Positions 1 through 11,262 of a stretch of 64,000 nt of DNA are shown piece by piece. The notes under the pieces were generated by a model. The model was not told the DNA's origin. It did no database searches and worked only from the letters and a program-made list of their open reading frames with translations. Both the position numbers and the translations under genes were made by a program. The stretch's first letter is position 1. The number at the start of each line of letters is the position of its first letter. The stretch covers positions 5,084,001-5,148,000 of the forward strand of contig OZ231128.1 of NCBI GenBank assembly GCA_965153355.1, in the 5' to 3' direction. The stretch comes from Flaccisagitta enflata (Eukaryota; Chaetognatha; Sagittoidea; Aphragmophora).

Positions 1-1087
1 TACGGACGTGGCCTGACGAGATTCAATCTCAACTGCGAAACTGAGCTGTCACTTTGAAACACTTTCACCGAAACGGCGAATAACAGGGTGTCCAAAAAAA
101 TTCACACTCAGTATATTGCTTTAAAACCATGCTTTTTATGGGAGTTATGAGCTAAAATTTGAACCAGAGTATCTCAGTTGGTCATACTAAAAGTAGAAAT
201 CAAGAACAGCTGATACAATTTCTATACATGGCCATGATATGTATCTAAGAAGAAACAGAAAATATGATTTTGACATGATTTTATTGGCAGAGCAGTATTT
301 CTTAAAAAAAGGTTTTAGCTACCTCATTGGTCTTTAGATGGATTGTTTGAGATGAAATACATCAGGGAGAGATGGATGGGCCATGAAGGAGGGCTTTCAG
401 TGCACAAAAGTAAATTTCATCAATTGAATTTAGATAAGAGATATACATTTATTCACAGAAAAAGAATATTCATAATATTCTAGTTATAGTTCAAAAAGTA
501 AAATATGCGACGTGGCGAAGAAACACGATCTCTCTTCGACCTTCGCGGCTTTCCAAGAAAAATCATTAAAAAACTGCTTCAACCATAATGTAATCGGCTG
601 GAAATACACTCAAAATTCCATCTTTTTGTTCTCCACCCAACTGCAAATTTTCATCTCAATCAGTCAACGGGAAGGGTCAAAACTTTGAAAGAAACTACCA
701 TCATTAATGGGCTTGATTTTATTTCATCATAAAAAAAAATCGCTATCGTGGTCTCACTCTCTCATCGCCACATATTTGTTTGGAATCTAAAGTCCAAATT
801 GAATCAGTTCTCCAACCTCGGTCCTCTTGTGTAACAACTACAGCTAAGAATTTGTGTTACAAAACCGTTTACTCCTTCGCGGCTAAAAAAAAACTACATC
901 ACAGAACCAAAGACTGAATCTTACTGAAGGAAATTGTCATCTTACCGTCAACCTAAGATAGATTGTCACAGAGTTGGAAGTTACTGAGCACTGGGGCAGT
1001 TGGCACAAGCGCCACTCTTTGAGATAAAGAGCTATCTAGAACAGTCTCGGTTTCATCCTGCTCTGACAATCTAATAAAGCTCAAGAC

Positions 1088-2137
1088 ATGGAGAAAATAC
1101 AGCATGATATTGCGCAACTGGAAAAAGAGTCAAAAGAAACAAATGAATGGAAAACCGGAATGGATGCTCTACTCATGACCTTCAAAAAAGGTTTTGAAGG
1201 TTTTGAAAAAGTCGTGGAAGGCATTAACAATAATCATACAGCTTTGAATGAAACAATTGCCATGCTAACCATCAAAATGGAAAAACATATCACAGGTGCT
1301 GATTCCTTCAAAGCCCAAGTGGTTAAGCATCAGGTTGCCTCAAAAACCGAATTTGAAGCCTTCAAAGCCCAAGTGGTTAAGCATCAGGTTGCCTCAAAAA
1401 CCGAATTTGAAGCCTTTGGAAAAAAATTGACTAAATCACAACAACAGTTAGATGCAACAAATCGCAAGTTTGCGGAGGAGATGGAAAAAAACAGGCGTAT
1501 CAAAGATGAATTGAAGACCAAGATGGATGCCATTGGAGAAAGAACAACATCAACTGACGTCAGATTACAGGAGCTCCAAACTGAATTTCAAGCCATCAAG
1601 GCAAAAGTGGATGAAATTCACAATTCTGCACTAAGTTCAACCAACCCTGCCACAATGAATAAAGGCACACCTGTGCAATTTGTTCCAGAATGGGTCTTGC
1701 GCGAACGAAAGAGAAACAACATCATCATTTTTGGTCAACAGGAAACAGATGACGATCTTGCCATGATCAAATTGCTTGCTGGTGACTTGGACCTGGACCT
1801 GGATCCTTCTACGGACATTGTTCATCATTTTCGTGTTGGAACATCAAACAGTAGCAATTTGCGCCCCCTGGTCGTTAAATTTGTATGCTCGGAAAAAAAG
1901 AGGGCAATGCTCCTGATGGCAAAGAAGCTGAGAGGAATGGAGAAATGGAACGGGGTGATTATCACTCACGACATGACAAAATTGGAATGTCAAGTGGAAA
2001 AAGCATGGGAGATTAAATTGCGGCAAGATGCTGAGCATTTGAACAATTCTCTTACTGCAGATGAAAAAAGCGTCAAGTTTTTCAAAGTTATTGGCGGCCG
2101 TCGCGAGCGAAGAATAGCATGCTTTCCGATTAAATGA
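1088..2137 (+). CDS. L1/Tx1-type LINE ORF1p-like RNA-binding protein
   Basis: Intact 349-residue ORF starting at an ATG. Residues 1-190 are a long charged coiled coil rich in K/E/Q. Residues about 210-290 form an RRM-like domain beginning RKRNNIIIFG and including RPLVVKFVCSEKKRAMLL. The C-terminal part (about 290-349) is basic and resembles the ORF1p C-terminal domain. Coiled coil, RRM and CTD is the trimeric nucleic-acid chaperone layout of L1-clade ORF1 proteins ('transposase_22-like'). No ORF2 follows; the next 550 bp are AT-rich and the right mariner-like terminus is at 2690. It may be a domesticated or captured ORF1 or the remnant of a 3'-deleted LINE. Confidence 0.7.
   Translation: MEKIQHDIAQLEKESKETNEWKTGMDALLMTFKKGFEGFEKVVEGINNNHTALNETIAMLTIKMEKHITGADSFKAQVVKHQVASKTEFEAFKAQVVKHQVASKTEFEAFGKKLTKSQQQLDATNRKFAEEMEKNRRIKDELKTKMDAIGERTTSTDVRLQELQTEFQAIKAKVDEIHNSALSSTNPATMNKGTPVQFVPEWVLRERKRNNIIIFGQQETDDDLAMIKLLAGDLDLDLDPSTDIVHHFRVGTSNSSNLRPLVVKFVCSEKKRAMLLMAKKLRGMEKWNGVIITHDMTKLECQVEKAWEIKLRQDAEHLNNSLTADEKSVKFFKVIGGRRERRIACFPIK
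1307..1414 (+). repeat. Two perfect 54-bp tandem units inside the ORF1 coiled coil
   Basis: Units 1307-1360 and 1361-1414 are identical and in frame. Each adds 18 residues (FKAQVVKHQVASKTEFEA) to the coiled coil. Complete identity indicates a recent duplication that kept the frame. Confidence 0.9.
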
Positions 2138-2879
2138 CTCACTAACTTAGAGACCATAAGAGCACAATGATCAAATCAGATTTTTTTTTTCTCTTTTTAC
2201 AATTGGTTTCTTAGTATCATAAAATCTTTAGTATTTGCTCAGAGAATGATCACTGATATTATTTGCACTTATAAAAGCATCATATTTTCTATTTGGAAGT
2301 ATTTATAGTCTTTATTTTCATATATTGGAAAGTCGTTGAAAATTTTGGTGAATATGCAACTTTTTCCTTTACTGATTTACACTTTTGATTTTTAAAACTA
2401 GTGACTGGTCAATTTTGAATATTTTGAACATAGAATTTTTAATTTTTAGCAGTTGCATGGTAACAATTCTCGCTTTTGGTTCTTATGAACTACTGACTGG
2501 TTAATTTTCTTTGCCACGTAAATTGTAATTGTGACGGAACAGCTATCATCTCGAAGAGCAAGTCGTAAAAAGCTTGCTTCCTTTGATAGCTTAAATTTTA
2601 TATTATATCATTGTTGGTCTAAAAATATATTCCAATTCTTGTCTTTCTAGTTGAAATGATGATGCGTGCGGATTTTTTTGCACACCCTGTTACTCCTTTT
2701 TGCAATGAACCGCCCCCATCACCTCCAAAACCGATAAGATTGGCCTAGAGCCATGACGCCGCTCCCTTTTACACCATCACCAAGCATTCTTTTAAACTGC
2801 CATTATCACTGCCCATAACACTTCTTAATATTCTCCCACCACCACCGTCACCATCGCCACCGCCACCGCCACCACCGTT

Positions 2880-3890
2880 GCCGCTACCATCATTTACTCA
2901 TCCTTATCCTCTAAGCTCTGTCACTTTTATTTCCACACCATCATTCACTTCACTTCTGTTGCCCCCGTTTCGTTTTGGGTCCGCTACTATCATTTACTCA
3001 TCCTCCTCTGCTAATCTTGCTTCTGCACCATCATTTACCCCACTTCTGTTGCCCCCGTTCCATCGTGGGTCAGCTACCATCATTTACTTATCCTCCTCTG
3101 CTTATCTTGCTTCTGCACCATCATTTACTCCACTTTTGTCGCCCCCGTTTTGTCTTGGGTCCGCTACCATCATTTACTCATCCTCCTCTGCCAATCTTGC
3201 TTCTGCACATTCATTTACTCCACTTCTGTTGCCCCTGTTCCATCTTGGATCCGCTACCATCATTTACTTATCCTCCTCCTCTGCCACTTTTACTTCCGCA
3301 CCATCAGTTACTCCACTTCTGTTGCCCCGTTCCGTCTTGGGTCCGCTTCCATCATTTACTCATCCTCCTCTGCTAATCTTGCTTCTGCACCATCATTTAC
3401 TCCATTTCTGTTGCCCCGTTTTGTCTTGGGTCCGCTACCATCATTTACTCATCCTCCTCTGCTAATCTTGCTTCTGCACCATCATTTACTCCATTTCTGT
3501 TGCCCCGTTCCGTCTTGGGTCCGCTTCCATCATTTACTCATCCTCCTCTGCTAATCTTGCTTCTGCACCATCATTTACCCCACTTCTGTTGCCCCCATTC
3601 CGTCTTGGGTCCATACCATCATCTACTTTTCCTCTTCTGCTAATCTTGCTTCTGCACCATCATTTACTCCACTTCTGTTGCCCCCGTTCCATCTTGGGTC
3701 CGCTGCCATCATTTACTCATCCTCCTCTGCTAATCTTGCTTCTGCACCATCATTTACTCCACTTCTGTCGCCCCTGTTCCATCTTCGGTCCGCTACCATC
3801 ATTTACTCATCCTCCTCCCCTGCCACTTTTACTTCCGCACCATCCTTTACTCCACTTCTGTTGCCCCCATCCGTCTTGGGTCAAAGATAA
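2880..3890 (+). repeat. Minisatellite, about 90-bp unit, about 11 copies
   Basis: Repeated block built on 'catcatttactcatcctcc', 'tctgctaatcttgcttctgc' and 'ccgttccgtcttgggtccgc', pyrimidine-rich on the + strand. All three frames stay open across it, so the apparent ORFs here are repeat artefacts. CCACCACCG-type sequence lies just upstream (2836-2880). Confidence 0.9.
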
Positions 3891-3942
3891 TGAATGAAAT
3901 CCACGAATTAAAGAACTCTTGGCAAATGGATTGGAAAATCCT

Positions 3943-3977
3943 TTCTCTGTCTGTCTCTGTCTGTCTGTCTGTCTGTG
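3943..3977. repeat. (CTGT)n microsatellite
   Basis: Run of CTGT/CTCTGT units. The following 380 bp (3978-4360) hold no gene or repeat that I recognise. Confidence 0.85.
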
Positions 3978-4362
3978 CAATGCTCATTATCTAAAAACGT
4001 TGGGGATAAATAGAGCATTAGGTTAGATCGCTTAAAGCTGAGAAGTAAGAATTGCCGTAAGGATAGGATTGGGCAATCTTGAAGACTAGTCATCGATGGA
4101 AATTTACCAGCGTTTCCGACTTGATTGATGTCTTAAAATGACGATGAATTTGCCCACAAGGCCAGGGCCACGGTATGTATTTGAGGTGGCGGACGACTGG
4201 TACAAAGGGCTTGGGAGAGTTTGCATAGCGGAAAAGGAATCAAGGGTGGCTTTGTCTTCTCCGCTTGTTACATATCGAAAATCTATAATTTCGCCTCCAC
4301 GCTCCGTTTGCCGTTTCCCCGGTTCACGCCTCAGACTCTAAAAGGCGTGTTTCTAGTGACCG

Positions 4363-4615
4363 CCAAAAACGCGGTTTTCCCTGTGAAACATGTTCACAGC
4401 GTGAACACTAAATCAGGAATTTCAACTGTCCTACAGGGGAATGAGCGAAGTGAGTGAGTGAGCACATGAATGGAGCGATTAGCAAAGCGACGCGGAGCAC
4501 TGCACTCGCAGAGCAAGTGAGTGGAATGAGCGGTACAAGTGAACGAACAAAGCGAGCGACCGAGTGGCCCGTTAAAAACGCGATTGTCTGTGACAAGAAA
4601 GGCGCCCTCACACTC
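4363..4615 (-). mobile_element. Dispersed repeat, 'GAGCGAGCGACCGAGTGG' family
   Basis: The sequence between 'aaaaacgcggttttccctgt' and 'aaaaacgcgattgtctgtga' recurs in reverse complement at 14686-14850 and 31368-31565, always with the GCTCGCTCxxxGTTTGTTCGCTC core. Both ends carry related AAACGCGRTT boxes. No coding potential and no clear TIR. Family class unknown. Confidence 0.6.
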
Positions 4616-4729
4616 GAGTTCCGGTTTGTGACTTTACTATTAATGTTCAAAAAAGAAGTGTATCCCTTATTTCAACATCCATTTTAACATCCATGTCGCC
4701 TTAATTTCCATGTTCTCTCTACATCCCCA

Positions 4730-4915
4730 GCCCTGGATCCCCCGAGGTAAGCTCCATCCCACAGTTCCCCCGGGGCAAGCTCCACCCCCCAATTTTCCCA
4801 AGGCAAACTCCATCCCCCGGATCCCCCTAGGCAAGCTCTATCCCCTGGTCCCCCGAGGCAAGCTCCACCCCCTTGTTCCCCCAAGGCAAGCTCCACCCCC
4901 CAGATCCCCTAAGGG
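4730..4915 (+). repeat. Minisatellite of about 27-30 bp units
   Basis: Repeats of 'ggcaagctccacccc' with 'ttcccc(c)' spacers, about seven copies, C-rich on +. No gene. Confidence 0.8.
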
Positions 4916-5304
4916 CCAAGGCGACGTTTGTACAAGTCCATTTGGCTCCCAAATTCGAGATTGACAGTTAATGTCTCTACGATGGAGTGAAATCTTTGAT
5001 GATCTCTCGACGTCAACCTGTCAGATTTTTTAGCAAATATTCTTCCGAAAACTTCTGGGTTTTTTTTTTCAAAGAAATTGTCCAAACAAACTCACAGAGA
5101 CTTACCGGAAAAATTTTCAATTCTGTAAGTTGCTGTACCTGTCGGTCGGTCAGCCAGACCCTCCATCTGTTCGTCTGTCTTTCGGTAACACTTGGCCTTT
5201 TCAGGCTTTTCTCGTCATTGCTATATAAAACTGCTCCCGCCCAAGGCCATGGCTTTCTACATGACTTGGAAGAACATTTCTTTATAACATATACATGTAT
5301 TAGT

Positions 5305-5349
5305 ACATATATATACATATATATGTATATATATATGTATATATATGTA
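5305..5349. repeat. AT-rich (ATATGT)n microsatellite
   Basis: Alternating TATATG/ACATAT tract immediately upstream of the GIY-YIG remnant. A similar short tract lies at 6145-6172. Confidence 0.85.
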
Positions 5350-5736
5350 AACATAAATGACAACATAAATGAGTGTTCATCCTTTCTTTTTCATGGCTCT
5401 AATGAACCTTTTGAACTACGATGGCATTTCAATTGTGATACCATGAATATTCTTTACGCCCTTACGTGCCAAACGTGTGGACTCAATTATATTGGCCAAA
5501 CGGAAAGGTCAGTAAGGGAACGAAACGGCGACTATAGAAGGGCTATCAGTGACAAAAAATACCACACCCAAGGCGTACATGAGCATCTTGCTAACTGTGG
5601 AAAAGGTCACTACTTAATTACGCCTTTTTTTAAAATCAAGAGCACAAATCGCGGTCACCAAACCATACTTCAGTATGAGACATATTTCATACACAAATTC
5701 AAACCAGCTCTCAACGAATCCAAGCTTGGTAAATGA
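5344..5736 (+). pseudogene. Penelope-like element remnant: C-terminal GIY-YIG endonuclease
   Basis: The C-terminal ~130 residues of an open frame show the Penelope endonuclease pattern: NCDTMNILYALTCQTCG (CxxC just before the nuclease), LNYIGQTERSVRERNGDYRR (GIY-YIG tyrosine and arginine), and a final ILQYETYFIHKFKPALN block with the metal-binding glutamate. In Penelope-like elements this domain follows the RT and nicks DNA for target-primed insertion. No RT lies upstream; the frame before 5344 is AT microsatellite and unrelated sequence. This is therefore a 5'-truncated insertion, typical of the class. The nuclease itself is uninterrupted to a TGA stop. Confidence 0.7.
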
Positions 5737-6224
5737 GTGCACTAAACAGATGTCCTTTTGTCTGTTGTCCACCTGGTGACAATAATTCTTTGACCTTTGA
5801 CTGGTCTTAGAGCCTGCTACCACTTGCAGAGACTCTCTCTCTTCATTCATTATTTCCTTTCCTACAAACTCAAGGATTTATCATGGATTTTGTGAATGAA
5901 AAAAATCTAAAGAAAATCAAATGTGATATTTCTTCGTCTTTCATTGGATTATGAATTTATATTTCATTTTCTGTCTCTTTTGTTGCTACAGATCATCTCT
6001 TGAAGAGCTATTATGCGAAACATGTTAGATGTATGACATTTTTATGTTATCATGATGAAAAAAGTTTTTCTAAACGTGCACCCTCGTTTCTTCTTCCATA
6101 CCCCAACGACATTGAGATACTAGTCTGTGCTAGTTATTTTCATAATATACATATATATATACATATATATGTATTAGTTTTACAAAAGCCATAAATGCAG
6201 TTCCCGCCATGAGAATAAATATTA
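5737..6224. other. No recognisable gene
   Basis: AT-rich sequence downstream of the Penelope remnant, possibly its 3' UTR. Short ORFs here lack homology signals. Confidence 0.5.
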
Positions 6225-6640
6225 TCCAAGCTAAAGCAAGGAGACAACCAAGCAGACCCAATGTCTAGGACAAGCAAGACAGCAAGGAGACAACCAAGTA
6301 TACCAATCTGACCAAGCAGAGCCAATGTCAAGGACATGCAACCAAGCAAAGAGACAAACAAGCAGACCAAGCAGACCAAGTGGACCAAATGTCAAGGTCA
6401 AGCAAGCAAGCAAAGAGACAACCAAGCAGACCAAGTGGACCGAATGTCAAGGACAAGCAAGCAAGGAAGCCATGAGACAACCAAGCAGACCCAATGTCAA
6501 AGACAAGCAAGCAAGCAGACCCAATGGGACAGACAAGCAAGCAAGGAGACAAGCAAGCAGTCCCAATGTCAACGACAAGCAAGCAAGCAAGCAAGCAAGG
6601 AGACAACCAAGCAGACCCAATGTCAAGGACTTTGTTGAAT
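6225..6640 (+). repeat. Minisatellite, 'gacaaccaagcagacccaat' family
   Basis: Irregular tandem array of about 40-bp units with AAGCAAGC expansions. Open reading frames on both strands are by-products of the repeat. Confidence 0.85.
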
Positions 6641-6726
6641 TATCTTTTTGATCTTTTTATTTCTTTTTTGTCTTTGGTGAATAGATTTGATTGATGTCAC
6701 GACGACAGACGAAGAACCCATCTCAG

Positions 6727-6951
<225 letters not shown>

Positions 6952-7289
6952 TCAGTTCAGCTTTTCTCTTTTCTTTTCTTTTTAACTTATTCTTTTTTCC
7001 TCTTTTCTGGGTACATTCACAGCAAGACTTTTGGATGGGTATTTCAATCTTTGATCTCTTTGAAAAAATTTATCTTTTTGTATGTGTATGTTATCGACAT
7101 TGAAGAGGCGTACTCCATTTGAAACAAATAGTGTTCAAATTTATAATCAGTAAAGCAAGCCCGATCGGGCAATAATGCGTCCTGACTGTGTCTTCGCGTG
7201 TATTGAGTTTGGCGCTAGACACATGAGATATAAGAAGGGACAGATGGACTGACAGATGGGTGGACAGACCATAATAACAAGGCCAAGTA

Positions 7290-7360
7290 GGCCAATAAGG
7301 TGCGACGTGTGGATCGTCGAACGAATGCGTTACCAACCGACCAACCGACCGACCAATCAA
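7290..7360 (+). mobile_element. Dispersed repeat shared with 23700-23815
   Basis: 'caaggccaagtaggccaata' followed by 'aggtgcgacgtgtggatcgt' and a GACC-rich tail is matched in reverse complement at 23700-23815. A looser match lies at 35875-35980. The sequence ends in a (CCGA/CCAA)n microsatellite. Confidence 0.55.
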
Positions 7361-7579
7361 CCAACGGACACAGCCAGTTATAGAGGTGCTTTGATATTCT
7401 AGGATATATTTGTAGGGTTTGCCCGCATGGAAACGCAGCTTGTACAATTCCCCGCCTGATAGTGTGGCTTCGCCGGAGAAACAGTTAGTGATAAAATCAA
7501 CGGCTGGAACTTAAATGTTTATTGGCCTCTTTTCTTTTGCTGTCTTTAACCATTTAGGTTTGACTCAAAAGGGTTTCAT

Positions 7580-8480
7580 TTTTAGTCGAGTGCTACGCGA
7601 CTCTACATCCCGCTTTGTCGGTCCGTTGGTCCGTTGGTCCGTTGGTCTGTTGGTCCGTCGGTCCATCGGTCCGTTGGTCCATTGGTCCGTCAGTCCGTCC
7701 GTCACACTTTACTTTTTGGGCAGCGGCTCCAAAGGGGACAAAGTCCTGTAGAACACAGGCGGACTTATGTTTGTCCGTCCGTTCATCCGTCCATTCGTTA
7801 GTCCCCCTCAGGCTCTGTCAGGCCTGAAATCTGCCCTCCTAGGCCTGAAATCTACCCTCTCATGCATGAAATCTGCCCTCTCAGGCCTGAAATCTGCCCT
7901 CTCAGGCCTGAAATCTGCCCTCTCAGCCCTCAGCCCCGTTGGTCTGTTGGTCCGTCAGTCCATCGGTCCGTTGGTCCATTGGTCCGTCAGTCCGTCCGTC
8001 ACACTTTACTTTTTGGGCAGCAGCTCCAAAGGGGACGAAGTCCTGTAGAACACAGGCGCACTTATGTTTGTCCGTCCGTTCATCCGTCCATTCGTTAGTC
8101 CCCCTGCTGAGAGGGCAGATTTCAGGCCTGAGAGGACAGATTTCAGGCCTGAGAGGGTAGATTTCAGGCCTAAGAGGGCAGATTTTGGGCCTGAGAGGGC
8201 CGGGGGGGGACTGACGGATGGACGGATGAACGGATGGATGAACAAAAGTCCCCCTGTGTTCTACAGGACTTGGTCGCTTTCGGGGCTGCTGCCCTGCTTT
8301 CTCTCATTCCGATTTACAACCATGCAAAGCAGGGCAATGGGTATCGCTGACCACATATTGCCCTTGGGCGACCTGTTTTGGATTTTTGCGGTCTATGGCC
8401 TAACTGTTCCTGCCCAAACGATCAAATAAACTGAAATACAGCCCCTGCCCACCCGCACGCGACTGGGGTAGCCGTGTATC
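7580..8480 (-). mobile_element. AGTCGCGTGC-family foldback repeat interrupted by an inverted GGGCAGCGG element
   Basis: One half of the AGTCGCGTGC family lies at 7580-7710 and its other half at 8385-8475 ('gcacgcgactggggtagccg'). Between them is an insert bounded by 'gggcagcggctccaaagggg' and its approximate inverse, containing 'aggcctgaaatctgccctct' repeats in one orientation (7805-7930) and in the opposite one (8105-8200). The insert can fold into one long hairpin. 'tcctgtagaacacaggcg' boxes mark its subunits. No coding capacity. Confidence 0.6.
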
Positions 8481-9190
8481 CATCGTTCAAGAAAGAGCAC
8501 TTTACAAACCACGTGAAAAAAAAAGATGTAGCTCTTCATTAGTTGATAAAACAGTCAAAAAAGATTGTTCAAACCTTTTTATTGAAAGGAATTTTGACAT
8601 TTTTTTTTCATTTTATATCAATCCTAGGTCTGTATCTTAAAACTGTTTGATGGCAACAGCCTGTCAAAGTCAAACAAGTGACACGAGGTTACACTTATTT
8701 TGCGGTCGGGTGGGCAGAAAACCTTTTCCGCTTTGGATTCGTGAAAACTTTTTTTACTCGTTTTTAGATGCGTCCTCGCATCTCCACTATCAGAGGGTGT
8801 GTCCCTTGGTCTGTCTGTCTGTCTGATGAAATTTTCTAATGCGATTTTTACGATTTTCTCGGGGTTGGGGAGGCGTGGGGGTGGTGGGGAGGCGTGGGGT
8901 GGGAAGGCGTCAAGGGGGAGGGAGGGAGGATTCAGTTTATATTTATCTCTCTATCTCAATATCTTTATATCTTTATAACATTATATCTTAATATCTCTGT
9001 ATCTTAATAATTTGTATCTTATCATCTGACACCTAAAGAGGACGCATCTATTGGACATCTCTTGGCCTTGTTCAACTTTAACTGAACGCATCAACAATAG
9101 GATTTTGCTCTTGTCGATCCAGAAAACTTAAAAAGATCTGCTTTCTATAGGTGCAAACCATATCAATAAAAATAGCTATAAATTTACAAT
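8481..9190. other. No gene; degenerate ATCTTA repeats
   Basis: AT-rich. 8935-9020 is a degenerate (ATATCTTT/ATATCTTA) run, bracketed by the inverted 12-mers AGATGCGTCCTC (8766) and GAGGACGCATCT (about 9039), which may mark a small foldback element. Confidence 0.4.
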
Positions 9191-9196
9191 GTAAAA

Positions 9197-9402
9197 AGGC
9201 CGGATACACGGCTACCCCAGTCGCGTGCGGGTTGGCAGGGGCCATACTTGAGGTCAGTTGATCATTTTGGCAGGAGCAGTGAGGCCAAAGATCGCAAAAA
9301 AAAAAACAAAAAAAACAAAAAAGAGTAAAGTGTGACGGACGGACGGACCGACGGACGGACTGACAAAGCGGGGTGTAGAGTCGCGTAGCACGCGACTAAA
9401 AA
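9197..9402 (+). mobile_element. AGTCGCGTGC-family foldback repeat, near-complete copy
   Basis: Runs from 'ggccggatacacggctaccc' and AGTCGCGTGC, through 'gggcaggagcagtgaggcc', 'agtaaagtgtgacggacgga' and an internal (GACG)n microsatellite, to GTAGAGTCGCGTAGCACGCGACT. AGTCGCGTGC and GCACGCGACT are exact inverses. About 200 bp, no ORF. Confidence 0.75.
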
Positions 9403-10012
9403 GCACCTTTTTTCTTGATTCGCGTGGTATGTATAGCCTTTTAGGGCTTTTACTAGCTCCTCTCCGTTTCCAATGTTCCCCCTTCTCTGACGCCTCCCCA
9501 ACTTCTGTCCCTTCCCATGACGTGCGTATATTATTCATGGCCACTTTCAGACATTTCGAAGAGGCGTCCCGTTGTGAAGCGAAAGAGTGTGGCAGAAAAG
9601 CTTTAGAGGGGAGAAAGAGAAGGCAGATGGTGTTGGAAAAGTGACTAGAGTAGGAAAAGATTTGACAAAAGGGGGGGGTGGGTGTAAATCATTGCAACTG
9701 CAATATATTGCAATTGCAATACATTGCAATTACAACTTTAACTGCGACCATGAAAAGCATACACTTAGTTGGCTCAATTACATGAAATTTAAACTGTAGT
9801 AGCCCAAAGATCTAAAGGTTTGAGGATGAGGGGGAGTTGCGAATAAGAGAGGGGGTGTCAAATAAGAGAGGGGTGTGTAAAATGTTGCAACTTCAGAACT
9901 TAATGTCTAATCATGAAAATCACACTTTTAGTTGGCCTAGTTTCATAAAACTCGAACATTAAATGGCAGCCCAAGGCTTTCATCTCACATGGCTATCTGG
10001 AAGTATGCTTTT

Positions 10013-10607
10013 GGGCAGCGGCCCCGAAGGGGCCGATGACCTATGCTCTCACACATATGGGAGATTTTCTCCTCCTCCTCCTTCTTCTCCTTCTTCTCCT
10101 CCGTCCCCCCCCCCTTGGAGACCATATTCTAGCATCGAGGCCCGAATCCTAGCCTCAAGGCCCAACTCCCAGCCTTGAGGCCCAAATCCCAGCCTGAAGG
10201 CTCAAATCCCAGCCTCAAGGCTCAAATCCCAGCCTCGAGGCTCAAATTCCAACCTTGAGGCTCAAATCCCAGGCTCGAGGCTCAAATCCCAGGCTTGAGG
10301 CTCAAATCCCAGGCTTGAGGCTCAAATCCCAGGCTCGAGGCTCATATCCCAGCCTTGAAGCTCAAATCCTAGCCTCTAGCTTCAAATCCCAGCATTGCAG
10401 CTCTAATCCCAGCCATGAAGCTCAAATCCCAGCCACCAGGCTCAAATCCAAGACTCCAGGCTCAAATCCCAGCCTTGAGACTCAAATAGAATCAGCATAG
10501 GTCATCGGCCCCTTCGGGGCCGCTGCCCCACTAACCACCTCATACCCACATACACTCACATAGGGGCAACGGGTACCGCTGACCATCTAACGCTTTTGCG
10601 ACTATTT
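10013..10607 (+). mobile_element. GGGCAGCGGCCCC-family foldback element with minisatellite core
   Basis: A 35-bp arm at 10013-10047, containing the self-complementary CGGCCCCGAAGGGGCCG, recurs in exact inverse at 10494-10528. The core is CTCC-rich followed by a minisatellite. The downstream signature 'gggtaccgctgaccatctaa' + 'cgcttttgcgacta' (10570-10607) also ends the copies at 12885, 23090 and 47525. Confidence 0.7.
10105..10490 (+). repeat. 20-bp minisatellite 'ggctcaaatcccagcctcga'
   Basis: About 18 tandem copies with point variation. The same unit recurs at 22785-22910, 47105-47525 and 48055-48150, always inside the GGGCAGCGG family, so it is part of that element. Confidence 0.9.
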
Positions 10608-11037
10608 ATATCCTAATGTGTCACAGTTTCAAAAAATTTTGCATGGGTGTTAAAAACGCTTCGTTATCGCTTTCGTTTGTTTAAAACCAGAGGATACTCA
10701 AACCCTTAAGGATGCAAGATACATATCAAAGAGCTATGCTCCCCAAAGTTGTATTTTGAATTGTACTGTCTATACAACACTTTTGTTAAAATCCCATTAT
10801 ACCACATTAGAAAAAAAGCACAACAAGCGCAAAGCACCCCCACATTTCCTCAGTCCTCGCTTTCCCTCACCTTTCTCTCTCAGATGACAGTCTTTTGTAT
10901 TTATGAAAGTATAAAACTACATTGCCTTTACAAAATGGAGTAGAAACCAAATCTGGTGTGATGTAAAGCAATCATCATTATGATCTTATCTTGCGCCTTT
11001 ATTTTCCCTTCGTATAATATCCTACAGTAGGAAGAAG

Positions 11038-11139
<102 letters not shown>

Positions 11140-11262
11140 TGGAACAAGTGAATGAATGAACGAATTATGAAAGAATCGAATAATGAGTGAATGAATGGAT
11201 AGATGAATAAACGAATCAATGAAATAATTGATCATTGAATAAATGAATTAATGAATATGTAA

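Larger units (their letters stand above)
83..2690. mobile_element. Tc1/mariner-type inverted-repeat element enclosing a LINE-like ORF1
   Basis: The left end from 83 begins ACAGGGTGTCCAAAAAAATT, and the reverse complement of the right end at 2690 begins ACAGGGTGTGCAAAAAAATC. The similarity continues for about 28 bp with about five mismatches. Both ends are flanked by TA (81-82 and 2691-2692), the target duplication of Tc1/mariner elements. No DDE/DDD transposase is visible inside. The only coding region is the ORF1p-like gene at 1088-2137, flanked by about 1 kb and 0.55 kb of AT-rich non-coding DNA. It is either a non-autonomous element that captured a gene or a LINE fragment nested in a MITE. 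Confidence 0.6.

Noticed and set aside
2878-3897. Long Pro/Ser/Leu-rich ORFs in three plus-strand frames
   Set aside because: The frames stay open because a ~90-bp repeat lacks stops. All three frames are equally open and encode periodic low-complexity sequence.
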